64,000 nucleotides of DNA, taken from assembly GCF_037392515.1 (NCBI RefSeq), contig NC_090291.1:19694001-19758000 (forward strand), read 5' to 3'. Origin of the DNA: Haliotis asinina. Lineage: Eukaryota; Mollusca; Gastropoda; Lepetellida; Haliotidae. The notes beneath the pieces are model-generated. The model was not told the DNA's origin. It made no database searches and saw only the letters and a program-made list of their open reading frames with translations. This document shows positions 12,549 to 31,705 of the stretch, in pieces. Both the position numbers and the translations under genes were made by a program. How positions within the stretch are numbered: the first letter of the stretch is position 1; every line of letters begins with the position of its first letter.

Positions 12549-13944
12549 CTGTTATTGGGATTGTAAGCTGCGTTTATTAAGGGTGTCGCTTTTGGTCACT
12601 TTTGTTATTATACTATCTGGAGCACTGTTTGCGATAGAAATAAAATAGTTTTAATGCTATTGCAATATTATTGCAAAATATGACTCGTATAAGTTCACAT
12701 TTCCTTGCGACATGCATTAACTCCAACAAAGCCATCGTTTCCATGAACGGACAACTATCATGAAGCTTATTTGAAATATGTGTTTTCAGCAGCAAACAAT
12801 TCTAAAATATTATTTCTAATTTGCAAAATTCATTGCAAATATCGACAGAATGCGGTATTGATGTTTACTGTTGTCAATATATGGATGAACAACTTCGTTT
12901 TTGCTATGGGAGCCGTTATAAAGTAAAGGTAACGATGTCAGAACCTACACCGAAACATCACTCTCATAGCAATAAAGAAGTTGTCCATCCATATATTGTC
13001 ATCCATCCTTACTGCCCCAACTCCTAAATGCCTCTCAAAGCAGTTTACTGTTGTCTTCCAAAGCAGTAAGAGTTACCGTCGAGGCGGGCCACTATGCAAT
13101 GAATCTGTGGCCCCTACACGCATACAGTCATCAGTGTTCGGTTGTGGAATGTGTTTGCGCGCGTCCAAAACGTGTCAACAAGTAGACTGTCACATTACTC
13201 GAGCTAAACATGCTGCAACCTTCTTGTAATCAAGGTCTTCCAGTCGTACAATCATCACATTAGTCGAGATTGCGAAATACGGAAAGACGTCAACAATGAC
13301 GGTTGAAACATGTTGATGAAACCTTGCTGACTCATCAAAAACATTTTTAATCTTTTTTTTCAGGTGAGCCTGCGTTAAATCTTGCACCAGGTACGGACAC
13401 CGTTAGTTTGGGGATCTGTTTGCAGTAAGTTCGAAATACTATTATCATTAAGTTTTCAACACCACAGCGTGGTTCGTGGTTTTCATCAAAGATGTGACGC
13501 GGAGCAAGGGCGGATATAATATTTGGGATAATGGGGGTGCACATAAATCCCCCCTCTGGATCCGCCCCAGTCTACCCTCCGCACCAATGTCGTGATTTTA
13601 TGCCAGGATTTAAACACAGACACTTTACAAGGCAACGTTACACCCAAGTCATTAAACAAACTAATACATTCATTCCGCCATTCTCTGAACATACTTCTTT
13701 TTCTTTAACGTTTTTAAAGAAATAACGTGTCGTCGAAAAAAAATACCGTTTGTGTAAACTGACGTATTTTCATTTACTGTTCTCTAGATAATTCCCATTG
13801 CAATGGTGATTTAGATGACCCAGGAGTCGGGTGTGGCAACTGTGTAATAGTTTAAGTTGCAAACGTCAGGGTTGGTTGCACACGGAGTCTTGCCTGTCGT
13901 GACAAACAGCTGTATACTGTTTCCCTGACAAGTATTTAGCATCT

Positions 13945-14455
13945 AACTTTCAGAAAACTCTATAGTCTGTTTGCCGTGATAACCTACCGATGAATTTCAC
14001 TTTATCCAAAAACGTAAATGAAATAGAGAAAAATTAAGATTGAGAATCCTCATAATTTTATCCTGCCAATTGAACATTTAAAAGTCATAATTGTGTTCAA
14101 CTCAGGATAAAGGTTGTTTAACAAATGATCATAGTTTCAAATGGCTATTATTGGTTTGTATCACAGAGGGGTAATCGCAGTAGTTAGAACAGTGAAATAG
14201 TTGACGTGCACTACGTGAAGAGTGTTAACTTACACCCCATTGCATGTACCCCCTTGTAGTACAAACCAATAATGGCGATCTGAAACCATGATCGTTGGTG
14301 TAACAACATTTACAGTGTAATAACGATACAGTCTTCAGATATGCATGTCCACTTGGCAAGATAAAATTATGAGGAGCTTAATTTCCCCTTATTTGATTTC
14401 ATCGGTACGTTCACACTGCAAATAAACTATAGGCGCAAAGAATGTGCTGAAAGAT
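13945..14455. repeat. Large imperfect palindrome, about 510 bp (foldback DNA element)
   Basis: Left-arm segments around 13947-13999, 14049-14075 and 14121-14160 return in reverse complement at 14395-14453, 14350-14373 and 14262-14308. Best paired pieces are TATTATTGGTTTGTA with TACAAACCAATAATGG, CTCATAATTTTATC with GATAAAATTATGAGG, and TACCGATGAA with TTCATCGGTA. The loop is about 100 bases. No coding content. Likely a foldback MITE. Confidence 0.75.
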
Positions 14456-14499
14456 TCTTAATGTTCTCAAACTTATCTGGAACCATTGTGTGAAAGATT

Positions 14500-14715
14500 G
14501 AAAATATATTTGCTTTCGTTTTTGTTTTTGTTTTTTGTTTTTTGTTTGGTTTTTGTTGGGTTTTTTTGTTGGTTTTTATTTGTTTTGTTTTGTTTGGTTT
14601 GGTTGGTTTGCTTTGTTTGTTTTGTTTTTTGTTGTTTGTGTTGTGTTTTTTGTTTGTTTGTTTGTTTGTTTGTTTTGTATTGTTTGGTTTGTTTATAATT
14701 TTGTCATTTTGGTTT
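14500..14715. repeat. T/G-rich (TTTTG)n low-complexity tract
   Basis: About 200 bases made almost only of T and G on the plus strand, with TTTG and TTTTG units. The hydrophobic Phe/Val/Cys/Leu frames here are by-products. Confidence 0.9.
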
Positions 14716-14721
14716 TCGTTG

Positions 14722-14860
14722 GTGAACTTGTGGGTGAGTTTGGATTGACCCCGCGTTTAACAATATTCCAGAAATATGACGGCAGAGGATATCGGAAATT
14801 GCACCCACGTGTGGAATCGAACCCAGGTCTTCGGCGGTTTGCCTCCAGGCTACAACGTTT
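14722..14860 (-). mobile_element. tRNA-headed SINE (family A)
   Basis: Minus-strand copy: CGTTGTAGCCTGGAGGC head, CTGGGTTCGATTCCAC B-box-like segment, CTGGAATATTGTTAAACGCGG tail. The (CACT)n tail is short. Confidence 0.65.
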
Positions 14861-14871
14861 GGTTTGTGTGT

Positions 14872-15057
14872 TAGACTACAGAACCGTAGTGGGGCCACGG
14901 TGAAAAATGTTTTGATTGTCACTATCTCCTACATAGGACTTAGTATCTCCTATGTAGGACTTAGTATCTCCTATGTAGGGCTTAGTATCTGCTACGCAGG
15001 AGATCCTAGACTAAAGAAAATTTTCACCGTGACCCTACTGCGCTTCCGTTGTAGTCT
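14872..15057. mobile_element. Foldback MITE with a 21-bp tandem core
   Basis: The outer arms (14872-14912 and 15017-15057) pair: AGACTACA...CACGGTGAAAA against TTTTCACCGTG...TGTAGTCT. Between them lie three to four copies of TATCTCCTATGTAGGACTTAG, each itself containing a short palindrome. The repeated SYVGLSI peptide is only a translation of the core. Confidence 0.78.
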
Positions 15058-15185
15058 GAGTTTGATGTTTTAAAAAAGATTTCTGTTTCTTGACATAAAT
15101 GGTTTTATCAACATTCAGCATTCTGCTAGATCCAGTCGCTATACGCCATCATGAGCTGCAGATTACTAAGCAGTGTTATGTGTTA

Positions 15186-15345
15186 TAGGCGAGTGAGTTA
15201 GATTTAGGCCGCACTCACCTGGAAGGCTGACGTGTGTCAACCAAGCCAACGAGTCTGACCACCCGATCCCGCAAGTCTCTTCTTACGACAAGTATGGGTT
15301 ACTAAGATCAATTCTAACCGGACCTTCACGGGTCTATGTATTACA
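15186..15345 (-). mobile_element. SINE family B copy, minus strand
   Basis: Shows TGTGTCAACCAAGCCAACGAG, CTGACCACCCGATCCC, TCTTACGACAAGTATGGG and ACCTTCACGGGTCT, which is the reverse complement of the 5' half of the family-B sequence. Confidence 0.82.
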
Positions 15346-15369
15346 TGATAAGGAGTCTTTCCTCGTGGT

Positions 15370-15678
15370 GGATATTACTAACTGTAATAAGGTCACTACT
15401 AACTGTAATAAGGTTACTACTAACTGTAATAAGGTCACTACTAACTGTAATAAGGTCACTACTAACTGTAATAAGGTCACAACTAACTGTAATAAGGTCA
15501 CTACTAACTGTAATAAGGTTACTACTAACTGTAATAAGGTCACTACTAACTGTAATAAGGTTACTACTAACTGTAATAAGGTTACTACTAACTGTAATAA
15601 GGTCAATACTAACTGTAATAAGGTCACTACTAACTGTCATAAGGTTACTAGTAACTGTCATAAGGTTACTACTAAAAC
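15370..15678. repeat. 21-bp minisatellite, about 14 copies
   Basis: Unit ACTACTAACTGTAATAAGGT plus C or T, repeated head to tail with few changes. Because 21 is a multiple of three, all frames stay open on both strands, producing repeat peptides (for example TNCNKVT and LLTVIRS) that are not genes. Confidence 0.95.
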
Positions 15679-15911
15679 TGTAATAATGACAATCATCACA
15701 ACACTGTCATTATGTCATTAACGATGGGGGGGTCCCATAACGATTGTGTTATTGTGTTTTTTCGGGCGCTAACATGGAAATCCGATGCGTAGCTGGTGAT
15801 GATGTTCCTTTTGATGTGTGTCACGGCAGATGCTCGGTCATGCATGTCGTCGTCGGAGTGTATCGTAGCAATTATGCAAAGCAATCTATAAATGTCCTTA
15901 GAAGTCTCCTA

Positions 15912-16012
15912 TGGGCGGTGAGATAACCTAGCGGTTAAAGCTTTCGCTCGTCACGCCAAAGACCCAGCCACGATATACAAAACACGGCGTAAGACTTAAC
16001 TCAATCACACTC
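15912..16012 (+). mobile_element. tRNA-headed SINE (family A), internally deleted
   Basis: GGGCGGTGAGATAACCTAGC head, GGTTAAAGCTTTCGCTCGTC, then a jump to ACGGCGTAAGACTTAACTC and a CACTCACTC tail. Confidence 0.7.
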
Positions 16013-17654
16013 ACTCGACTTCCCCATACTGCCCTAGTTTCAGAATGAGGGCCACTTCACACATTAAAAAAATCCTCTCACGTGTAAGCAAATTTGCTCG
16101 TGGCTCTCGTGTGATGTCAAGTGCTCGCTGCGCCGGAATGCAGGAATACCTGTAGAAAGAAACATTTTCCTGCAGATCCCATTAAAACAGGTAATGATGT
16201 GTGAACAAAGTCTACAAGCCATTTCTGGTGTCCCACGTCTTTATACTGCTAGAACCCTACTATAGATGCGACGTAAGATCATATTCATTTACGACAGGTG
16301 AAGCCAACTATATATTAATTCTGATTAAACGTACAGTTTTTAACCAATGTTAATGAAGATTTAAAAATAACACAGTTGCAATAAAAATAAAGCTTGTGTA
16401 CCGCGGTGTGATATGAACAGAAAATTGTTCAGAGCCCCACACCCTTATATAAAAACAAACTTTATTGAAATATTTATAGAAAGGGAATTACTAAATTGAC
16501 CTTGTTTGTTTCGGATACTATTTACATGGGTGTCAGTAATAGCTTTCAGCATGGCTGCATTGTTCTTGAATAGCTATTGTGAATGATTTATTAAAATTTT
16601 CAAAGTGAGATGCAACAGTGAAAATGAGTAACGTCACTGGCCATTTCTGAAGAACATGTTTTGCTTAGAGTACTACCTTCAACAACACTTCATCTGTGTC
16701 AATGTCCATTTCTGTCTGAACTTTCGCTTTTTACGACGTATTTACCTTTTTAGGTATTTCTTTCGCAGTAGTCGGTGAAAACATGTAAAGTAACATTGTA
16801 TCTGCCATGTGCTGACAAAAGATTGCGAAGAATTAAGCAGACCTGAATTTCAAAAGATATGAAAGAGGTAAGTAGAAATCAACAAGGTTAGAATATCGAT
16901 ATACCCATTGAATAATTTCTAATTAAAAGTGATGGCACAGGGTACAATTATGCTTGGTAGTGTGTTGCTGAAGGGTGTGCTTCCCGCCCAAAACGTTCTG
17001 GTTAGCCTATGGCTGAGGCAAGACCTTTGGCAAACAAGCTCTTCTTCATATCATATGTTCGACACACCACCAGTATTAAACCATTATACAAATGGCAACT
17101 AAGGGGTAACCTCTTTATCATAAAGCATATCCAATTTGGGTGTAAATGATTAACTTCAGAAAACCATCTGTGTTGTTTGGAAAAGGGAGGAGGAGACACA
17201 TTCGTCCATTCAACCGACGCCCTGAACGTCATCTTGGCAAATATCTACTACGACCCAAGTAGTCGTTCTGAAAGGACATATGTAGATTGTAATGTATCAA
17301 AGGGTCGAACTAGGTCGGCAAACACCTCTCGCAGATTTGTTCAAAGTGAAAAGACGAGTTGTTGCAACAGTTCTTTTCTCACAACTGAATTTCAACTTCA
17401 CGACAATATTGATATTTCATGTTCTGTTAAAATGTTATCCTTGATGTCAAGGTATAGTATGTCTGCGGGATGTTCAGCACTAGAGGTTACTACTGTATGT
17501 GTATGCAGCGTGGTTGCCCTGGTGATTATGTAAACACAGTGTATGTGATCAGAAGGGAGGGGTGCAACTAAGTCAATATGTTCTACCTTAATTCACCTGC
17601 TGTCTGGTCACCTTTCTTCACAGTCGCTGTCAATTCGCACATCAGCCACACAAG
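16013..17654. other. Upstream flank of the serine protease homologue gene
   Basis: No TATA box at an obvious distance from the start codon and no other gene. The promoter should lie at the 3' end of this stretch. The 118-codon frame at 17177-17533 has no recognisable domain. Confidence 0.5.
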
Positions 17655-24773
<7,119 letters not shown>

Positions 24774-24834
24774 AGCACAACAACCGAAGTTCTGACCGAT
24801 TTACCTTGAATGGACTCAATGCCAATTATGATGC

Positions 24835-24840
24835 AATAAA
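24835..24840 (+). promoter_or_regulatory. Polyadenylation signal of the serine protease homologue gene
   Basis: AATAAA lies 62 bases after the stop codon and is followed by a T-rich and TG-containing stretch. It would give a 3' untranslated region of about 80-90 bases. Confidence 0.7.
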
Positions 24841-25110
24841 TAAGTTATTTTGTCAAGTTACTTCTGTTTTTGTTAGCACTGTTTGAGGAGATTTAGTATG
24901 TTGTTTTGTATAACAAAGAATCGAAACTCGGAGGGTAAACTTAATTTACATTAATGTTTACACTTTCTTAGCAAAATACTAGTACCCAAGTACATCCGTG
25001 TGCTTGAGTCCCATCCAGGATTCAAACCTACACACTCAGAGTCAGGCACCGAACTGAGAGTCAGCAAAGTCTGCCATCCAGCCCACTCAGCCACCGCAGA
25101 TTCCACAAAA

Positions 25111-25266
25111 ATAGGAGACAACTGATTGTCTAGATTACAATCTTTATGTACCCCTCTGACGATGGATGTGCTCTGCTCCCACGGCCGAAAGGGAGACAGG
25201 GGATTGTCGAGATCACATACTTTAAGTACCCCTCTGACAATGTTTGGGCTCCGCTCGCACAGCAGT
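25111..25266. repeat. 78-bp tandem duplication
   Basis: Two adjoining copies (25111-25188 and 25189-25266) share GGAGACA...GATTGTC, AGTACCCCTCTGAC and GCTC...GCTC at the same spacing, about 75-80 percent alike by eye. Confidence 0.6.
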
Positions 25267-25331
25267 AATCACGGTGTCATTTACAAAGTGTTCCAATGTA
25301 ACACGTAAAACTCGGTTTACATTTTCTCATT

Positions 25332-25465
25332 GAAGAGGCGTTGGGTAGCCCAGTGGATACAGCGTTCGCTCGTCATGTCGAAGACCCAGCATGAGTGTAT
25401 TGTGTGAGGCCCATTTCTGGTGCCCCCAGCTGCCATATTGCTTGAATATTGCACTCATTCTTTCC
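25332..25465 (+). mobile_element. tRNA-headed SINE (family A)
   Basis: AGGCGTTGGGTAGCCCAGTG, GCGTTCGCTCGTCATGTCGA, GAGGCCCATTTCTGGTGCCC, GCTTGAATATTGCACTCATT. The B-box is partly deleted. Confidence 0.78.
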
Positions 25466-25854
25466 AATTAAAAGACACGGTAAACGTCGGTTGCATGACT
25501 GAGTACGTGTGTGAGAAGGTGTACTCCCAAATGAATCATGTGTTACATTTGAGCACTTTCAAAGTGGAATTGTGCACTTAAATTGGGGTTGATAGTATGA
25601 ACATCGATCTACCTGTGAGACTCGATGACAGAAAGTGAAATTTTGTACACAGACGTAAATTCCCCGGGGTGGAGATTAAAAAATACACCATATGGCTATA
25701 AGTATTGTTAATGTGTATCACCTATAACCTCCACCAACATTAAAAATTGAAGGAGTTTTTTTTAGTACAATTTTCAGTACGTTCTATGATGTTGTCCAGT
25801 CTGATACAATAGTGTATTAAATGTAGATGAAGTAAGATCAACCTGAAATCTACA

Positions 25855-26600
25855 AGCTGGACAACCATCCACAATTAGGACAACCATCAACAGCCAGGAC
25901 AACCATCCGTCCACAATTAGGACAACCATTCACAGTCAGGACAACCATCCACAATCAGGACAACCATCCACTTGGCATCCATCCACAATCAGGACATCCA
26001 TTCACAGTCAGGACAACCATCCACAACCAGGACAACCATTCACAGTCAGGACAACTATCCACACTCCGGGCAACCATCCACAATCAGGACAATCATTCAC
26101 AGTCAGGACAACTATCCACACTCCGGGCAACCATCCACAACCAGGACAACCATCTACAGTCCAGGAAACCATCCACAATCAGAACAACCATTCACAGTCA
26201 GGACAACTATCCACACTCCGGGCAACCATCCACAATCAGGACAACCATCCACAATCAGGACAACCATCCACAATCAGGACAATCATTCACAGTCAGGACA
26301 ACCATCCACAATCAGGACAACCATTCACAATCAGGACAATCATTCACAGTCAGGACAACCATCCACAATCAGAACAACCATTCACAATCAGGACAATCAT
26401 TCACAGTCAGGACAACCATCCACAATCAGGACAATCATTCACAGTCAGGACAACTATCCACACTCTGGGCAACCATCCACAATCAGGACAACCATCCACA
26501 ATCAGGACAACCATCCACAATCAGGACAATCATTCACAGTCAGGAGAATCATCCACAATCGTGTAAACCATCCACAATCAGGACATCCATCCAACAATAA
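25855..26600. repeat. 19-bp minisatellite with higher-order structure, about 39 units
   Basis: Unit CCATCCACAATCAGGACAA with variants (ATTCACAGTCAGGACAA, CTATCCACACTCCGGGCAA) recurring in a repeated order, which points to duplication of blocks of several units. Three units make 57 bases, so a 234-codon plus frame rich in Ser, Thr, His and Gln stays open; it has no start context or homology I recognise and is treated as a by-product. Confidence 0.93.
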
Positions 26601-27278
26601 CATGAAGATAAGACAATGCTTAGTCTTGTACAACCGTTTTTATAACAGCAGAAGGTCCCATCCTGGAGTGATATGATCAAGTCAGTGTCTGTCCTATAAG
26701 GAATTGCAGTCACTGAATGATGTCCATTTTATAAATGCACAAGTAATAAAAGATATTAGGTTTCCAGATTTACAGGATTAGGATGCACATATTTCACTGT
26801 AAGTTGTCATACAAATTGAAAACCAGCCTATTACATAAATTAACACTGAATGACGTATATACATGGTTTATTTCACTGATGGGTTTCTTAACACTTGAAT
26901 ATCAAGCTTTATTTCTGGAATATGTTTCAGTTGCCAGTACCCATGTACAAGACATGGAGACACTCAGTGTGTACCTCAACACCTTATTTCCCTTGCAATC
27001 TGTCACAATTAAATCCTGCATCTGATACAACATACAATAGTGAGCTGACCACAACAAGACATCATCAAGTTCATCAATCATGGACATTCTGTGATGCCCG
27101 TTAGGTTAACACTTTGTGAGGTGACAGACAGGGACAAATTGGATCGATTATTGAAACGAAAATATTTTGCCAAAAACATGTCTCTGTATGTCATTGACTG
27201 ATAAATTTGCAAAGTGTCACAAGTTGAATGGTATTTTACCAGCCAAAGTCTGTTAACCTAAAATTTCAAGTTGAACTG

Positions 27279-27451
27279 GGGTGGAGAGTGGCCTAGAGAT
27301 TAAAGCATTCCATATATCTTCACTGTTAGATTTTATGGAATATTGCAAATAACATCATTAAATCTCACTCACTCACTCACTCACTCACTCACTCACTCAC
27401 TCACTCACTCACTCACTCACTCACTCACTCACTCACTCACTCACTCACTCA
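27279..27451 (+). mobile_element. tRNA-headed SINE (family A) with internal deletion and (CACT)n tail
   Basis: GGGGTGGAGAGTGGCCTAGA head, GATTAAAGCATTCC, then ATGGAATATTGC and about 86 bases of CTCA repeat (27366-27451). Confidence 0.6.
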
Positions 27452-28019
27452 ATTTTCAACTGAAGGAGACAATTTTATCAGTCTGTATGTCAAAAACAAC
27501 CAGAAGAACTCAAGAAGAGTACAACATAAGCTGATCCTGACCAATATGTCAAAGTATGAATGTCAAACAGAGCATTTATATATCTTGATGATGTTTTTTT
27601 TCTGAGAAATGATGTATTCGCAAAATATATTTCAAATGTAGAGCCAGCAGTAAAAATGAGTTGCAATTTGAAAAATATAGACATTATTTCTTATATATTC
27701 AAATTTTCTAGAAATGAGTTAGCCACTACAAATATCCTCAGATATACAGTCATGCTCCATGGCTTCTTTTTTACAGTATGGTTGAAAATTGGCACGCAGA
27801 CCACAGACCTTGGTCAAATGAAGGCAAACCAAACCAGACTGTCAATAATTGACATGAACATCCAAAGAAAACAAGTAACAATGTTCAGGTATATAGTACT
27901 ACTGCATACCAGTGAACAGAACATGCATGCAATTTCAAACTAAAGTGTATTGTACAAACCATGATGAATAAAATTGGTGATAAAAAACCATACACCACTA
28001 TAGTAACTCCCTTACTAAT

Positions 28020-28110
28020 CTAAACATCTTGGGTTTCACCCAAGTGGGGGATCAAACCCGGGTCTTCAGAGTTACAAGTTAATGCTTTCACCACAAGGCC
28101 ACCCCACAGA
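28020..28110 (-). mobile_element. tRNA-headed SINE (family A) fragment
   Basis: On the minus strand: GTGGGGTGGCCTTGTGGTGA head (A-box) and ACCCGGGTTTGATCCCCCAC (B-box). The 3' half is missing. Confidence 0.68.
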
Positions 28111-28191
28111 CTGTTCAAATTCTGGATAGACAGGGAAATCTTTTTTCATATTTGAAGTTAGGCTGTAAAGAGAATGAGATATCAGTACATC

Positions 28192-28375
28192 AGCTATGTG
28201 GCGGCAGTCTGTAAATCACTGAGTCTGGACCAGACAAGCCAGTGATCAACATCGATCAAGCATCAATCTGCGCAACTGGGATATGATGACATGTGTGAAC
28301 CAAGTCAGCAAGCCTGAACAACTGATCCCATTAGTCGCCTCGTACGACAAGCATGGGATACAGAACATGAATGTT
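28192..28375 (-). mobile_element. SINE family B, minus strand
   Basis: AGCTATGTGGCGGCAGTCTG, GTCTGGACCAGACAAGCCAG, ATCAACATCGATCAAGC, TGTGTGAACCAAGTCAGCAA, TTAGTCGCCTCGTACGACAA. Confidence 0.87.
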
Positions 28376-28551
28376 AACTCACATCTTAATGGGTACAGCA
28401 CGTTGGAGATAACAGGATTCAAAATAATGCCTTTGTCTCTGTATATTCATAGCCTTGGTTTCTGTAAACTACTGTTCAGACCAGTACTGACAATTAACTC
28501 ACATCTTCACCTACATCCTCACCACAAACAATCCAGTCTCAGTGTGTGAGT

Positions 28552-28697
28552 GAGTATGGTTTTACATCACTGTTAACAACACTCCAGCAATATCATGGGG
28601 GGTACCAGAAATGGGCTTCACACATTGTACACGTCATGATTTGAACTCTGATTTTCAGCATGATGAGCAAACGCCTTAACCACTAGGCCCCCACTGT
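28552..28697 (-). mobile_element. tRNA-headed SINE (family A)
   Basis: GTGAGTGAGTATGGTTTTAC tail, ACTCCAGCAATATCATG, GAAATGGGCTTCACACATTG, GCCTTAACCACTAGGCCCCC head, all as reverse complement. Confidence 0.82.
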
Positions 28698-31154
28698 TTA
28701 GAATGCACACATCATACACAATAATCATCAACATTTCAAGTATCAGTTTACAAATAAATATTTTCTGATTGACAATGTTATTAATATTTTCTTCACGAAT
28801 ACTGACAACCTTCGTATTGAAAACATGACATGACTTGTGAGAACATTCTGGGGAGGAAGACGGAAATTCAGATTTCATAACCAACTGCAGTATGACTGAC
28901 TGACCACTGGGAACATGTAGAATATATAAATTATATCAACTGAAGAAAACTTTATGTAGAAATATATCTTTTTCAATTTCTTCTTCTCAAATTCAAATGA
29001 CACATTAAAGATTCTGCTGATGTCTTGTCTGACACAAAGAATTAGACAATAAGACAATATGAAATATACACATTTACCCTCTTTATTTACTCTGAGTGAC
29101 ACACAAATCATAAAAATATTTAAATATTTACAAAAAAGTTACAATTTTGTATGCAAAAACTCTTATAATTGTACAAGATCTGAACATTGTTTTCACTATC
29201 TCAAACAGAGATAAGACTACATCAATTTTATTTCTTGTTTTCACCGATCATATTTTTCAGGAATAAGTAAAACAATAAAAACATAATTTCCCTGCTCAAA
29301 AAAAAAGAATCCTCATGTTTTTATTGACAATTATGTAAACAAACAATAATTCTTTTTCACATTGTTTTTTGCCTCTTATACACTTCATAAATAACCAAAA
29401 TTAAAATACTTTTAGTATTTAGAAGGAATATTACTCTGACTGGTGATTATTTCTTTTCTTCCCTCCTACCTTTAGGTTTTCTGACAAAAGTCTACAAAAC
29501 AAGAAATAAAATTGATCTTGCCTAAATCTGCTGTGAAGAATTGCCTGGCAATAAATATAACCAACTTTGCCTTAGTGTTTACCTGTGATCACGCTCGCAC
29601 ATCTATGAAATCACGTAAACAGGAAGACGGATAAAAAAAATGCATCCAGTCTGTAATATTGAAAAAGCGCAAATTCTAGAATACATCTGATTACACACTT
29701 GGAAAACCAATATCAATGTTTCTGTATGCACTGAATGCATGTTTTATTTAGCATTACACATTTACAAAAGTACAGATACTAGTATTTTTCTTGTGTTTAG
29801 TCCGATTTGAAATTCAAATCCACACTCTCCAAGTAACCATACAAAGTCAGACGTCTAACGCCAATATTAAGCAACACTGGGCTCGGGGAATTCTTTAAGG
29901 GTGAACGTGTTTGCCTACTTGACTCCTGAGAGTTCCTAAGTCTTCCTGCCACACAACAAAGCACATGACACATGTGATCTCAAGTAAGTAAGTTTGTTCA
30001 AAATTGCCTCTGTTCACCCAGCAGAAAATGGGTACCCGGTGGGATAAATCATGTAATCACTAACCTTCTAGCACCGAAAAGGCAGCTCGGGTTAAATTGG
30101 GGTAATAATAATCAGATTATTTGGGCACTTCCAGCATGCATTGTGCATGGAATAATGCACATGATAAATGGACTATTATTATAATAAGCCACCACAGTTT
30201 CCATATGGGTTAGACGGCTGACCTTTGAGAATGTAGGTTTGAATCCTGAAGGAGACTCAACCCACAAAAGTACCAGAAATTGTACTTAACAAGGTGTAAT
30301 CCCAAATATAACATCTGACCACTTTTTAACTGGCATTGTGTATTCATACCTTCACTGGAGTCAACTGAAATACATCCTACCCCTCGTCCACAATAAGAAA
30401 TATTGCCTCTCAGACAGACATTGTTTCAAAAAACATGTTCCTAAAAATACAATATTTGACATCCTCATATACCTCCTCACTTCATGTATATCAAAGACTT
30501 TACGTAGTTTATTGGTTTTAGGTTTTAGTTCCTGACTTTTCCAACACCGATCCTTGTTACCAATACTTTGTTTGTCAACACAATCTCTGATGACACTATG
30601 CAATTAATCAAGTTTAGACCAGACAAATCAGTGACTTATACATAATAGTGATTTAAATAGCAAACATCCATGCCGAATGGGACACTGGTCACCGACCAGT
30701 CAATTCATTTCACCACCAAGTACATAGGACTGGCTAAAATGATCGATCATAAGAAACATCATTGATTGGAGAAATTATTGATCATTAACAATATGAAAAT
30801 TGTTATCAATACCATACATGAACTTTAGTGAGAGAAATAAATGCACTTCTAGCATTTTATTCAAGGTATGCTTCTAAATCACGTTCAGTATGGTGTTTGT
30901 TATTGATCCATGAAAGAACCTCTCACCTCCCACCAGTGATGTGAAGAGTATTAATTTCCTTCAGACTATGTTAGCACTCTGCTCAAATTTACATCTACGA
31001 TATTAATCGAAAATCGATTGATATTTAGCTAACAATTATTGATCTCAATGATCCATACCAACAATCAGTCCTAAAAGCATGCCAAGCATGGACTGACTAC
31101 TGGGGACAACATCTGCCCAGTTGCATGTAACTATGGTAAGTCTGTTAATTAATG

Positions 31155-31305
31155 TGAGCTTGTTATTACTCAATTTTAGCAATATTTCAGCATCATATAG
31201 GCAGGGACACCAGAAATAGAGTTCACACATTGTAATCATGTGGAGAATTAAACTGGGGATTCGGTGTGATGAGCAAACATTTTAACCACTACACTACCCC
31301 ACTGC
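31155..31305 (-). mobile_element. tRNA-headed SINE (family A)
   Basis: TTTTAGCAATATTTCAGCAT, GGGACACCAGAAATAGAGTT, CACACATTGTAATCATGTGG, TTTTAACCACTACACTACCC as reverse complement. Lies below the DCAF11 stop codon, possibly in its 3' untranslated region. Confidence 0.82.
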
Positions 31306-31705
31306 CCATTTCAAGTAAATGCTTTTAAGTTATATCTCATACTGAAAACAGCACTGTAAAAATGACTGAAAACACCACCATGTCAACCTGCCTTCAGTCA
31401 AAGAAAACGGCATCAGTTTAAGCACATGACAGAAAAATGCATTCAAGCTAGAAATAAGCACTTAAATGCAAAGTAACTTTCTCAAACCTACAAACATCAT
31501 CAGTCATTGTACAATTTCAAATCACCAAGCACTTTAACTGTCATATTTCAAGGTATGTGTATCATTCACAGGTATTGATATAAGGGCAACATTTTAAATT
31601 TCTCATCACTGAACTGACCACCTTTTGGCATTGTACACCCCACTCCGATTATTTTTTTTACCACCTCAAACTCAGGACCTGCTTAATCAACTGCCTCTTC
31701 CCTGT

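Larger units (their letters stand above)
11204..13944. other. No gene seen
   Basis: Holds only the pseudo-tRNA near 11.8 kb and a SINE-B fragment near 12.5 kb. The 60-80 codon frames at 12.8-13.7 kb overlap each other on both strands and are not supported. Confidence 0.55.

Noticed and set aside
14486-14748. Hydrophobic Phe/Leu/Val/Cys frames resembling membrane segments
   Set aside because: The DNA is a TTTG low-complexity tract; any frame through it encodes Phe, Leu, Val and Cys.
15334-15721. Four overlapping repeat frames on both strands
   Set aside because: A 21-bp tandem repeat without stops in several frames explains all of them.
25855-26600. CRISPR-like look of short repeats
   Set aside because: There are no unique spacers, the units are head to tail, and the genome is eukaryotic.
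25972-26676. A 234-codon plus-strand frame rich in Ser, Thr, His and Gln
   Set aside because: It lies wholly in a 19-bp minisatellite whose triple unit (57 bases) keeps the frame open; no signal peptide, splice partner or known domain.
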